From CAVRQM01 sp963838805 (GTDB taxonomy: Bacteria > Pseudomonadota > Alphaproteobacteria > Acetobacterales > Acetobacteraceae): a DNA stretch of 64,000 nt. Both the position numbers and the translations under genes were made by a program. The stretch spans positions 199,232-263,231 of the forward strand of contig CAWISK010000009.1 in NCBI GenBank assembly GCA_963838805.1, in the 5' to 3' direction. Numbering within the stretch: the stretch's first letter is position 1; each line of letters begins with the position of its first letter. Below the pieces are notes generated by a model. That model worked only from the letters and a program-made list of their open reading frames with translations. It had not been told where the DNA came from and made no database searches. Below, in pieces: positions 19,263 through 28,282 of this stretch.

Positions 19263-20018
19263 GTGCAGGGACGCGCGAGGCTCGCCTCGATCATCGCCAT
19301 CCTGGTCATCTGGGAAGTTGCAGCGCGGCTGGCCGGCGCGCGCATGTTGCCGCCCGTCTCCGCGGTCCTGGCGGACATGCTCCACCTCACGCTGACCGGC
19401 CAGTTGCCGCTCGACTTCGCCATCACGCTGGGTCGAGTGGCCGCGGCGTTCGCGCTGGCAATGGTGTTGGGCACGGCGCTCGGCATCGCCATGGGAGCAT
19501 CGCGCCGGATCGACCGCTTGCTGGATGCGCCGGTGACGTCGCTGCTGAACCTGCCCGCGCTGGTGCTGATCGTACTGGTGTATATCTGGTTCGGGCTGAC
19601 CGAGGCGGCCGCCGTGCTCGCGGTGGCGCTGAACAAGCTGCCGAGCACGGCGATCATGGTGCGCGAGGGCACGCGCGCGCTCGACCCGCTGGTGGGCGAG
19701 ATGGCGCGCAGCTTCCGCTACAGCCGCGCGCTGGTGCTGCGCCACGTGGTGCTGCCGCAACTGGCACCGTACCTGTTTGCCGCGGCGCGGACCGGCCTCG
19801 CCCTGATCTGGAAAGTGGTGCTGGTGGCGGAATTGCTGGGACGCAGCAGCGGCGTAGGGTTCCGCATCCAGGAGCTGTTCCAGCTTTTCGACATTACCGG
19901 CATCCTCGCCTATACGCTGGCGTTCCTGGTCATCGTGCAGGCCATCGAGGTGGTACTGCTGCGGCCGTGGGAGGCGCGCGTCAATCGCTGGCGCAGCTCT
20001 GCCGCCAACGCGCGGTGA
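19263..20018 (+). CDS. ABC transporter permease, SsuC/TauC-like
   Basis: This inner-membrane permease has about 251 residues and six predicted helices. The coupling-helix region EMARSFRYSRALVLRHVVLPQLAPYL is typical of the sulfonate/nitrate/taurine group. The GTG at 19263 lies 19 bases after the binding-protein stop; an upstream in-frame extension overlaps that gene and is less likely. It completes a two-gene transporter lacking its own ATP-binding protein. Confidence 0.85.
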   Translation: MQGRARLASIIAILVIWEVAARLAGARMLPPVSAVLADMLHLTLTGQLPLDFAITLGRVAAAFALAMVLGTALGIAMGASRRIDRLLDAPVTSLLNLPALVLIVLVYIWFGLTEAAAVLAVALNKLPSTAIMVREGTRALDPLVGEMARSFRYSRALVLRHVVLPQLAPYLFAAARTGLALIWKVVLVAELLGRSSGVGFRIQELFQLFDITGILAYTLAFLVIVQAIEVVLLRPWEARVNRWRSSAANAR

Positions 20019-20274
20019 TGCAGTCTGGATACACTGCCGCGCCGGATTTCTATCCTCACGCACACGTGTTGCCACGACATACCGTCGGCGGGCGATTAAC
20101 CGCCCAGTCAAACCCGGAAAGTGTCGTATTGTGACGGAGTGCAAGGAAGTTTCACCGGAAGAACGAGTGGCTCGCCCTGGCGATGGGTGGATTTAATTCT
20201 TCAGACATTTGCAGAGAGGCCTGACCTGGCCGGCGAGTGACTTCCGAAGTGCCGAGATGCTGGAGAGAATTGCC

Positions 20275-21478
20275 ATGAGTGCTGCACTGGAGAGGATACC
20301 CTCGGCGGCTTCGTGGCCGATGAACCCCGCGCAGCGGCTGCGCAGCCCGTTGAGCGGAGCGTGCCTGTTCCAGGACGGACCGTACAGCCTTGCCGCCCCG
20401 GGCGAGCGGTGGCCGATGATCGATGGCATTGCCTATCTGCGCCTCGGACGCAGCCAGCACATCGCGGCAGTACCTGACGGCCATCGACGCCGGAGATGTC
20501 GCGGGCGCCACGGCACTGCTGCTGCGGGACGACACTGACGAGGCGCCTGCGCTCGACACGCTGCGCGATCTGGTCGAGCACCGGCAGACGCTCGGGTTTC
20601 GCGAAGCCATGCGTGGTCTGCGGCTTGGCTTCGCGGCGGAATATTTCGCGCATCGCTGGTCCGACCCGACCTATCTGTCGGGGCTGGCCCTGGCCGAGGC
20701 GTACTGGCCATCGACCGGCGTGCGAGTGATCGAGCCTGCCTGCGGCACCGGGCATTTCCTGCGCGCCTTCGCTCGCCATGCCGCCGATGTGTGGGGCGGC
20801 GACATCTCCTTCCCGAGGCTGTGGCTGGCCCGGCACTGGATCGCCCCCACGGCGACCCTGGCGTGTTTTGACGCGACGCAAGCCTGGCCTTTCGACGATG
20901 CGGCGGCCGATCTCGTATTCTGCCACGACGCGCTGCACCTGCTGGCGGATCAGCCGCGTGCGGTGGCCGAGATGCGGCGGGTGGCGGGGCGGGGTCGCGT
21001 TCTGTGCGGCCACGCGCGCAACGTGCTTGCCCTGGGGGCTGGCCACGACAACGCGCTCTCGCCGCAGGCCTATGCGGCCCTGTTCGGCGCATGCAGCCTG
21101 TACGACGATGCCGAGTTGACGGCGGCGCTGATTGCCAGGCGGACACCGCGCGCGCGCCAGGCCGAGGCGCTGGCGCGCTCGGGCGCGGTGGCGATCGCGG
21201 CCGGTGGTGCCGCGATAGGGCCGGCGCAGCCGGTTCTGGGCAAGTTGGCGATGCCGTCGCGCGGTGCCGCCCTGCAACTCAATCCGCTCTATTGCGAGGA
21301 GCCGGACGGGCAATCCTTCCGGCGTTTCCCGTCGCAGCGCTATGCCGAGGAGATCGGCCACCTCGCGACGTATCCACCGCGGGTGATTGCGCGCGGGCGG
21401 GTTACGGCGGGTGCCGACCCGGCCGATGATGCGCTGATCCGTCGGCGGGTCTGGGTCGATCTGCCGCCGCGCTGGTAA
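20275..21478 (+). pseudogene. SAM-dependent methyltransferase, frameshifted
   Basis: The N-terminal part (from MSAALERIPSAAS) has a small domain reading FQDGPYSLAAPGERWPMIDGIAYLRLGR, like the Trm112-type/zinc-ribbon leader fused to some methyltransferases. The frame changes near 20460, after which a class I methyltransferase follows. It shows motif I VIEPACGTGHFLRAF, the acidic GGDISFPRLWLARH, and FCHDALHLL. One inserted or deleted base restores about 400 residues. The substrate is unknown. It may be a sequence error or a real mutation. The 256-bp spacer upstream shows no gene. Confidence 0.72.
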
Positions 21479-21482
21479 GGCG

Positions 21483-22607
21483 CTATCGCGGGATCGCCAC
21501 CCACTGGCGCTCGCGCGCCGAGCGCACGATGCTGTCCACCGTGGCCTGGATCCGCGCGGCCTCGCGGAAATCCGGCATGAAGCGGGTCTTGCCGGCAACC
21601 GCCAGCAACACGTCATGCACCTCGATAGTCTTCATGTCGTTGAAGCCGAGCTGGTGGCCCGGCGCCGGGCAGAACGCGCCGTAAGGCGCGTGAGCCGGAG
21701 CGGAGAGGATCGTCCTGAAGCCCTCCCGTCCGCGCCGCTGGCCGCTTGTGAAAAGGTGCAGTTCGTTCATTCGCTCCTGATCGAAGGCGAGGCTGCCGCG
21801 CGTGCCGGTGATCTCGAAGGCAAGGGTCATCTTGCGTCCCGCGGCGACCCAGCTTGCCTCGATCGAGCCGGTGGCGCCGCTGGCGAAGCGCAGCAGCGCG
21901 CGCGCCTGGTCGTCCACCTCGACAGCGCGCGTTTCCTCGGAGCCGACCGCGACCGGCCGGTGCTTATGCACCGTCACGATCTGGCCCGACAGCTCGGCAA
22001 TGTCGCCGCACAGGAAGCGCGCGATCGACAGGATGTGGCTGCCCAGATCGGCCACCACGCCATGTCCGCCCGAGGGATCGAGACGCCAGCTCCAGGGCGC
22101 GCGTGGATCGGCCATGTAGTCCTCGGCGTGGATGCCTCGGAAGCTCACCACCTCACCAATCTCGCCGCCGGCCACGATGTCGCGGGCGGCGAGCAGCATC
22201 GGGTTGCGCAGATAGTTGAAGCCGACTGCACTCACCACGCCGGCCGCCTCGGCTGCGTCCGCCATCGCCACGGCGTCGAGGGCGGTGGGTGCCAGGGGTT
22301 TCTCGCAATAGACGGCGCGGCCGGCTTCGATCGCCGCCAGCGCCATCGGCTTGTGCAGCACGTTCGGCGTGGTGATGTGCACCAGTTGCACCGCGGGATC
22401 GCGCACCAGCGCCCGCCAATCGTCCGTTGCGCGGGCAAATCCCAGTGCGGTCGCGGCCTGTTGCGCCGCCTCCGCGCTGATATCGGCCAGCACTTCGAGC
22501 GACGGCACGATGTCGGCGCCGAAGATGCCCTGCACGGAGCGCAGGGCAATGGCATGGGCGCGACCCATGAAGCCGCTGCCAATCAGGCCGATGCCGATCT
22601 TGCCCAT
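21483..22607 (-). CDS. Gfo/Idh/MocA family oxidoreductase
   Basis: This is an NAD(P)-dependent sugar or polyol dehydrogenase, about 374 residues. The Rossmann motif is GIGLIGSGFMGRAHAIAL, the EKP motif is YCEKPLAPT, and the catalytic D-x3-H appears in VADLGSHILSIARFL. I chose the ATG at 22607 (MGKIGIGLIG), preceded by AAGAAGG. It is the last gene of a leftward operon with a sugar ABC importer, so it probably oxidises the imported sugar or polyol. It converges with the methyltransferase, ending 4 bp away. Confidence 0.9.
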   Translation of the reverse strand: MGKIGIGLIGSGFMGRAHAIALRSVQGIFGADIVPSLEVLADISAEAAQQAATALGFARATDDWRALVRDPAVQLVHITTPNVLHKPMALAAIEAGRAVYCEKPLAPTALDAVAMADAAEAAGVVSAVGFNYLRNPMLLAARDIVAGGEIGEVVSFRGIHAEDYMADPRAPWSWRLDPSGGHGVVADLGSHILSIARFLCGDIAELSGQIVTVHKHRPVAVGSEETRAVEVDDQARALLRFASGATGSIEASWVAAGRKMTLAFEITGTRGSLAFDQERMNELHLFTSGQRRGREGFRTILSAPAHAPYGAFCPAPGHQLGFNDMKTIEVHDVLLAVAGKTRFMPDFREAARIQATVDSIVRSARERQWVAIPR

Positions 22608-22629
22608 GCCGACCTTCTTGCGCCGGCGC

Positions 22630-23655
22630 CTATTTGCCGCCGATGCAGGTCGTTGCGTTCTGCGGCGTGCAGACATCGAGCCCGGTATAGGTCGGATCCT
22701 TTGGCGCAGGCTTGCCGTCCTTGATCGCCTCGAACGCGAGCATGACCTGATAGCCCATCTCGAACGGCCGCTGCCCGACCTGACCCGACGAGAGACCTTG
22801 CTTGAGCTGTTCGACCTGCATCGGCAGCGTGTCGGCGATCACCAACGCCAGGGAGCCGTCGGCGATCCGGCTTTTGTATTTTCCGGCCACTCGTGCATAG
22901 GCCCGCTGTCCGGCGAATTGCGGGAAGCCGCCGGTTGGCACGAAGGCATCGAGCTGCGGATATTTGCCGAGGATGTCCTCCATCTGCTGCACCGAGAGGG
23001 GGAAGTCGTCGTTGGTATAGAGCGGGCAGCCCTGAACCTCGGTCCAGCCGTTCTGGCCGGTCAGGCGCAGGCCGGGCGGTTCGCTGCTGGGCTTGCCTGC
23101 CAGCGTGTCGCGGATGCCCTGCATGCGCTCGTTGTGGTTGGCCGCCGCGGCACCGCCCGACTGGATGCAGATGGTGCCGCCCTTCGGCTTGATCTGCATG
23201 ACACGGCGCGCGAGGTTCACGCCGATATCGTAATTATGCGTGCCGATATAGGCGATTCGCAGATCCTTGTCCTTGGGCAGCAGGTCGCTGTCCCAGGTCA
23301 GCACCGGAATGCCGGCTTTCTTGGCACCTTCCAGGGCGTGCCCCATCGCCGCCGCGTTTGATGGCGAGACGGCGATGCCGTCCACCTTCTTGGCGATCAG
23401 GTCATCGACAACCTGCACCTGCTCCTCGCCGCCGCCGTGCTCGTCCGGGCCGATATAGAGGCATTGGAAGGCGCCGTGGCTCTCCGCCTCGGCCTTCTTG
23501 CAGCCGTCACGGGCCTGGTCATAGAACGGATTGTTGGTGCTCTTGGGCACCAGCGCGAAGACATAGGGCTTGGCTTGCGCGTGCGATGGCACCGTCGCGC
23601 CACAGACTACCACCGCCGCCGCAAACGCGGCCTGAGCCACTTGACCGAACTTCAT
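22630..23655 (-). CDS. Sugar ABC transporter substrate-binding protein (copy A)
   Basis: This periplasmic sugar-binding protein of the ribose/galactose-binding (peripla_BP_4) type has about 341 residues. A signal peptide ends near PSHAQA. Sugar-binding motifs include ALVPKSTNNPFYDQARDGC and VDGIAVSPSNAAAM. A GAGGAGG ribosome site precedes the ATG at 23655. It is a close paralogue of the next gene upstream; almost the whole mature protein aligns without large gaps, while the signal peptides differ. Confidence 0.91.
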   Translation of the reverse strand: MKFGQVAQAAFAAAVVVCGATVPSHAQAKPYVFALVPKSTNNPFYDQARDGCKKAEAESHGAFQCLYIGPDEHGGGEEQVQVVDDLIAKKVDGIAVSPSNAAAMGHALEGAKKAGIPVLTWDSDLLPKDKDLRIAYIGTHNYDIGVNLARRVMQIKPKGGTICIQSGGAAAANHNERMQGIRDTLAGKPSSEPPGLRLTGQNGWTEVQGCPLYTNDDFPLSVQQMEDILGKYPQLDAFVPTGGFPQFAGQRAYARVAGKYKSRIADGSLALVIADTLPMQVEQLKQGLSSGQVGQRPFEMGYQVMLAFEAIKDGKPAPKDPTYTGLDVCTPQNATTCIGGK

Positions 23656-23721
23656 GGACGTCCTCCTCAAAAAGAGACGCGGGCGGGAATTGCTTCCCGC
23701 CCGCTCCGGCATCGGTGCGAC

Positions 23722-24741
23722 TCAGCTGCCGCCGACGCAGGTGGCGGCGTTGGTGGGCGTGCAGACGTCAAGCCCGGTATAGGTCGGATCCTTCGGTGCC
23801 GGCTTGCCCTGCTTGATGTCGTACAGGAACTTCATCGTCTCATATCCCATGTCGAACGGCCGCTGCCCGACCTGGCCGGCCGACAGGCCCTGCTTCAGCA
23901 TGTCGATCTGGATCGGCAACGTGTCGGCGACCACGAGTGCGAGCGAGCCGTCGGCGATCTTGCTCTTGTACTTCTCGGCGACGCGGGCATAGGCGCGTCC
24001 GGTGAATTGCGGGAAGCCGCCGGTCGGCACGAAGGCGTCGAGGTTCGGATACTTGCCGAGGATGTCCTCCATCTGCTGCACGGCCACCGGGAAGTCGTCG
24101 TTGGTGTAGAGCGGGCACCCCTGTACCTCGGTCCAGCCGTTCTGGCCGGTCAGGCGCACGCCGGGCGAACTGTCGCTCTTCTGGCCCGACAGCGTGTCAC
24201 GAATCCCCTGCATTCGCTCGTTGTGGTTGGCGGCGGCGGCGCCCCCCGACTGGATGCAGATGGTGCCGCCCTTCGGCTTGATCTGCATGACCCGCTTGGC
24301 GAGGTTAGTGCCGATGTCATAATTGTAAGTGCCGACATAGGCGATGCGCAGAGCCTTGTCCTTGGGCAGCAGGTCGCTATCCCAGGTCAACACCGGAATG
24401 CCGGCCTTCTTCGCTCCTTCCAGAGCGTGCGCCATCGCCGCCGCGTTGGCGGCGGAGACGGCGATGCCGTCTACCTTCTTGGCGACCAGATCGTCGACGA
24501 CCTGCACCTGCTCCTCGCCGCCGCCATGCTCGCCGGGGCCGATATAGAGGCACTGGAAGGCGCCGTTGCTTTCCTTCTCCGCCTTCTTGCAGCCGTCGCG
24601 GGCCTGGTCGAAGAATGGGTTATTGGTGTTCTTCGGGACCAGAGCGAACACGTAGGTCTTCGCCTGCGCGGGTGCCGGCGACATCGTTGCGGCAAGCGTC
24701 ACGCCGACCATCGCCGCACCCGCAAGATAGCTGAGCTTCAT
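23722..24741 (-). CDS. Sugar ABC transporter substrate-binding protein (copy B)
   Basis: This is a paralogue of the downstream copy A, about 339 residues. The signal peptide is MKLSYLAGAAMVGVTLAATM and cleavage is probably near PAQA. The same landmarks appear: ALVPKNTNNPFFDQARDGC, VPTGGFPQFTGRAYARVAEK and a C-terminus CTPTNAATCVGGS. An upstream in-frame extension into the permease gene is only an open frame. Gene order permease-B-A in the leftward operon suggests tandem duplication, perhaps with diverged ligand preference. Confidence 0.91.
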   Translation of the reverse strand: MKLSYLAGAAMVGVTLAATMSPAPAQAKTYVFALVPKNTNNPFFDQARDGCKKAEKESNGAFQCLYIGPGEHGGGEEQVQVVDDLVAKKVDGIAVSAANAAAMAHALEGAKKAGIPVLTWDSDLLPKDKALRIAYVGTYNYDIGTNLAKRVMQIKPKGGTICIQSGGAAAANHNERMQGIRDTLSGQKSDSSPGVRLTGQNGWTEVQGCPLYTNDDFPVAVQQMEDILGKYPNLDAFVPTGGFPQFTGRAYARVAEKYKSKIADGSLALVVADTLPIQIDMLKQGLSAGQVGQRPFDMGYETMKFLYDIKQGKPAPKDPTYTGLDVCTPTNAATCVGGS

Positions 24742-24803
24742 CCGGTTCCTCCGTTTCTTTGTGTTGCCGTGAGCAAGCCAGTCCGCGCGGGAAGGCGATC
24801 CAA

Positions 24804-25832
24804 TCAGTCCCGCCGGCGCCCGCGGAGCCGTTCCAGCAGCACCGCGAGGATGATGAAGGCACCGACGAAGATGCCTTGCCAATTGGAATCGACGCCCGCC
24901 ATCAGCAGGCTGTTGCGGATCACCTCGATCAGGGCGGCGCCGATGAAGGCGCCGTAGGCGCCGCCCTCGCCGCCCAGCAAGTTGGCGCCGCCGATCACCG
25001 TGGAGGCGATCACCCGCAGCTCGTATCCCGTGCCGAGCGCGTTGATCGCCGATCCCTGCCAGGCCAGCGTCAGCAGCCCCGCGATCGCGGCACACAGGGC
25101 CGAGAACAGATAGGCCTGCATCTTCACGCGATCGACCGGAACGCCGGTCAGGCGCGCCGCCTGCTCGTTGCCGCCCACGGCGAACAGATGGCGGCCCCAG
25201 ACGGTCGAGTGGAGCACCCAGGCAAAGCCCAGCCCAAGCAGGATCAGCAGCCAGACCGGAGTTGCCACACCCAGCCAGGAGCCGCCGCCGAAGGTGAAGA
25301 AGGGGTCGGAGCTCTTGCCGAACTCGTAGATCATCTTGTTGCGGCTCAGCACCACCGCGACCGATCGCCAGATCGCGAGCCCGCCGAGCGTCACGACGAA
25401 GGACGACAGGTTCAGATAGGCGATCAGCGCGCCTTGCAGCAATCCGCATACGGCGCCGGCGGCAAGGCCGCCCAGCACGCCCCACCACCAGCCCAGGCCG
25501 GCATGCATGATCAGCCCGGCCACGATGCCGACGACGCCCATGATCGAGCCCACCGACAGGTCGATGCCGCCGGTGATGATCACCGCTGTCATGCCCATCG
25601 CCATGATGCCGATGAAGCTGAAGTTGCGGGTGATGTTGTAGAGATTGTCCTCGGAGGCGAAGGCCTGCGGCTGCAGGAACGACATCACCACGATGATGAT
25701 GGCCAGCGCGATCGTGACCCAGAACGCCTGGCTGGCGACCAGGCGCTGGCCGAGGGTGCTTTCCTTGTGGCCGAGGATGTCCTGGATAGCGACACCGCCC
25801 TGCGGTGCCGTGGAGACGGCTTCACGCGGCAT
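24804..25832 (-). CDS. Sugar ABC transporter permease (RbsC-like)
   Basis: This inner-membrane permease of the ribose/xylose/inositol group has about 342 residues and 8-10 predicted helices. The family signature GMTAVIITGGIDLSVGSIMG lies near residue 80 and a late VIGGANLLGGEGGAYGAFIGA follows. The ATG at 25832 (MPREAVSTAP) overlaps the 3' end of the upstream ATPase gene by 11 bp, so the two are coupled. It ends MLLERLRGRRRD-like, with a positively charged cytoplasmic tail. Confidence 0.91.
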   Translation of the reverse strand: MPREAVSTAPQGGVAIQDILGHKESTLGQRLVASQAFWVTIALAIIIVVMSFLQPQAFASEDNLYNITRNFSFIGIMAMGMTAVIITGGIDLSVGSIMGVVGIVAGLIMHAGLGWWWGVLGGLAAGAVCGLLQGALIAYLNLSSFVVTLGGLAIWRSVAVVLSRNKMIYEFGKSSDPFFTFGGGSWLGVATPVWLLILLGLGFAWVLHSTVWGRHLFAVGGNEQAARLTGVPVDRVKMQAYLFSALCAAIAGLLTLAWQGSAINALGTGYELRVIASTVIGGANLLGGEGGAYGAFIGAALIEVIRNSLLMAGVDSNWQGIFVGAFIILAVLLERLRGRRRD

Positions 25833-26562
25833 GGATCGCTCCCGTGATGAGGCCGGTGACTTCCTCCGGGCTGCTGGCGCTGATCGCCTTTTCGGCGACC
25901 TTGCGGCCGCGCCGCAGCACGAACACACGGTCCGCGACCGCGAACACGTCGGGCATGCGATGACTGATCAGCACCACCGCGATCCCCTGGTCGCGCAGCC
26001 GCCGGATCAGGTCCAGCACCTCGGCCACCTGCCGCACGGAAATCGCCGCGGTCGGCTCGTCCAGCAGCACGATCTTGCTGTTGGACAGGCGCGTGCGGGC
26101 GATCGCGACCGCCTGCCGCTGGCCGCCGGACATGCGCCGCACCATGTCGCGCGGCCGTGTCTCGCTTTTCAGCTCGCCGAACAGTTCGCCCGCGCGCTGG
26201 TACATCGCGCGGTAGTTCAGGATGCCGAACGGGCCGACCCGCGTGCGCACTTCGCGGCCGAGAAAGACATTGGCGGCGGCGGTCAGATTGTCGCAGAGCG
26301 CCAAATCCTGATAGACGATCTCGATGCCTTTTTGCCGCGCTTCGACGGGTCTGTGAAAATGCACCGATCGGCCCTCGAGCACGATCTGCCCGGTGGTGGG
26401 CGGGAAATTGCCGGCGATGATCTTGACCAGGGTCGACTTGCCCGCGCCGTTGTCGCCCATCAGGCCCAGGACTTCGCCCGGCTCCAGAGTCAGGCTGACC
26501 TCATGCAGGGCCCGGATCGCGCCGAAGCTCTTCGAAATGTCGGCAAGCTGCAATACCGGCAC
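25822..26562 (-). CDS. Sugar ABC transporter ATP-binding protein
   Basis: This is a single-domain ATPase of 246 residues, half the size of RbsA, so it must act as a homodimer. Walker A is GDNGAGKST, the signature MSGGQRQAVAIAR, Walker B KIVLLDEPTAA, and the H-loop VLISHRMPDV. It is first in the leftward operon ATPase-permease-binding protein B-binding protein A-dehydrogenase. The operon shares a 63-bp divergent spacer with the amidase gene. Confidence 0.92.
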   Translation of the reverse strand: MPVLQLADISKSFGAIRALHEVSLTLEPGEVLGLMGDNGAGKSTLVKIIAGNFPPTTGQIVLEGRSVHFHRPVEARQKGIEIVYQDLALCDNLTAAANVFLGREVRTRVGPFGILNYRAMYQRAGELFGELKSETRPRDMVRRMSGGQRQAVAIARTRLSNSKIVLLDEPTAAISVRQVAEVLDLIRRLRDQGIAVVLISHRMPDVFAVADRVFVLRRGRKVAEKAISASSPEEVTGLITGAIHAA

Positions 26563-26625
26563 GTTCGCGTCCCATCCCCCAATGCCGCTGTGACCGCAGC
26601 TATTTGGCAGCCTTAGCGGGTCGGT

Positions 26626-28266
26626 ATGGCAAGGTCAAACCTGTGCAACGACTTTCGGATGGAAAGCGATCCGCGCGCTGGCACCCTGGACGACCGTTGC
26701 CCGCTCACGCCCGAGGCGGTCGCGGGGGCGGAAGCCGTGGCTGGCGTTGCCTGGACGGATGCCGAACGCGCGCTGATGCTGGAAAGACTGGCCGCCCAGC
26801 GCCAGCTTTCGGCTCTGCGCCGCGCGGCGCTGCCGGATGTGGCGCCCGCGAGCCGGTTCGATCCGCGACTTCCGGATTGGCGGGCACCCCCGCCGCAGGA
26901 TTTTCGCCCACCCGAAATCGCCCGGCGTCCGCTGCCGGATACCGAGGCCGACATCGCCTTCGCCCCGTTGGCGGTACTCGCGGAGTGGATGCGGCATGGC
27001 GAGCTGTCGTCGGAGCGGCTGACCGCCATCTATCTCGATCGGATCGCGCGACACGACATTACCCTTGGCAGCTTCGCGAACGTTGCCGGCGAGCCCGCGA
27101 TGCGGCAGGCGCGACGCGCCGACGCGCTGGCGACGCGCGGCGATTGGCGCGGTCCGCTGCACGGAATCCCGTACGGGTGCAAGGACATCATCGATACGGC
27201 CGGCATCGCCACCGAATGGGGGGCGGAGCCGTATCGTTGCCGTGTGCCCGCTGCCAACGCCGTCGTCGTGGACGTGCTGGAGCGGGCAGGGGCGGTGCTG
27301 CTGGGCAAGACCAGCGTCGGTGCCCTGGCATCCGGTGATGCCTGGCTGGGCAGGCAGACGCGCAATCCGTGGAATCCCGATCAGGGATCCAGCGGCTCGT
27401 CGGCCGGCTCCGCTTCGGCCGTCGCGGCGGGGTTGTGCGCCTTCGCGCTCGGAACCGAGACGCTGGGTTCGATCATCTGCCCGAGCCTGCGCTGCGGCAC
27501 GACCGGCCTGCGCCCCACTTTCGGGCGCATCTCCCGAGCCGGAGTGATGCCGCTCGCGTGGTCGCTGGACAAGATCGGCGCCATGGCGCGCAGCGTCGCC
27601 GATACGGCGCTGGTCATGTCGGTCCTGACCGAAGCGGCGGCCGGTGATCCGTCGCACATCGCCGCACCGTTCGGCTGGGACGCCGGGCGCGGCCTGGACG
27701 GGCTGCGTCTGGGCTATTTCCCGGCCGACCTCCACGAGCCGGACGCGCACAAGCTGGACCGCGATGCGATCGACGGCGCCCGCGGCCTGGGGCTCGAACT
27801 GGTCCCCCTGTCGCGCCCCGAGCGGCCATATGCGGCGCTGGAGCACATCCTGCACGCCGAGGCCGCCGCGGCGTTCGAGGATCTGACCCTGTCCGGCGGC
27901 GACGACATGCTGTGCGGGCAGGGGCCGCGCGACTGGCCCAACGCGTTTCGCGCCGCGCGTTTCCTTTCGGCGGTGGATCATGTGCAGCTCGACCGGCTGC
28001 GGCGGCAGGTCATGGGCGACATGGACGCGGCATTCGCACAGGTTGATGCGATCATCGGGCCCGCTCTGGCGGGGCCGATGCTGATCATCAGCAACTTCAC
28101 CGGCCATCCCTGCCTCGTCCTGCGCTCCGGTTTCCGCGCGCCGGACGCGCCGCACGCGGTCTGTCTGTGGGGACGGCTATTCGATGAAGGCACGCTGCTG
28201 AGCCTGGGCCTTGGCCTGGAGCGTCGCTTCGACCTGTGGCACGTCCGGCCCGTCGGCTTCGAATGA
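26626..28266 (+). CDS. Amidase signature family hydrolase
   Basis: This 546-residue amidase-signature enzyme hydrolyses an amide bond of unknown substrate. The catalytic Ser-Ser-Lys set is visible: Lys186 (GCKDIID), cis-Ser255 within QGSSGSSAGSAS, and nucleophile Ser282 in TLGSI. An N-terminal extension of about 110 residues precedes the core. The ATG at 26626 is the longest start; 26659 (MESDPRAG) is possible. It is divergent from the sugar ABC operon and convergent with the next dehydrogenase gene. Confidence 0.88.
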   Translation: MARSNLCNDFRMESDPRAGTLDDRCPLTPEAVAGAEAVAGVAWTDAERALMLERLAAQRQLSALRRAALPDVAPASRFDPRLPDWRAPPPQDFRPPEIARRPLPDTEADIAFAPLAVLAEWMRHGELSSERLTAIYLDRIARHDITLGSFANVAGEPAMRQARRADALATRGDWRGPLHGIPYGCKDIIDTAGIATEWGAEPYRCRVPAANAVVVDVLERAGAVLLGKTSVGALASGDAWLGRQTRNPWNPDQGSSGSSAGSASAVAAGLCAFALGTETLGSIICPSLRCGTTGLRPTFGRISRAGVMPLAWSLDKIGAMARSVADTALVMSVLTEAAAGDPSHIAAPFGWDAGRGLDGLRLGYFPADLHEPDAHKLDRDAIDGARGLGLELVPLSRPERPYAALEHILHAEAAAAFEDLTLSGGDDMLCGQGPRDWPNAFRAARFLSAVDHVQLDRLRRQVMGDMDAAFAQVDAIIGPALAGPMLIISNFTGHPCLVLRSGFRAPDAPHAVCLWGRLFDEGTLLSLGLGLERRFDLWHVRPVGFE

Positions 28267-28282
28267 TGCGAGAGAGGCTGGT

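Noticed and set aside
23722..25488. A 588-residue leftward frame around the second sugar-binding protein
   Set aside because: The part upstream of 24741 has no protein character and overlaps the permease gene; the signal peptide at 24741 marks the real start.
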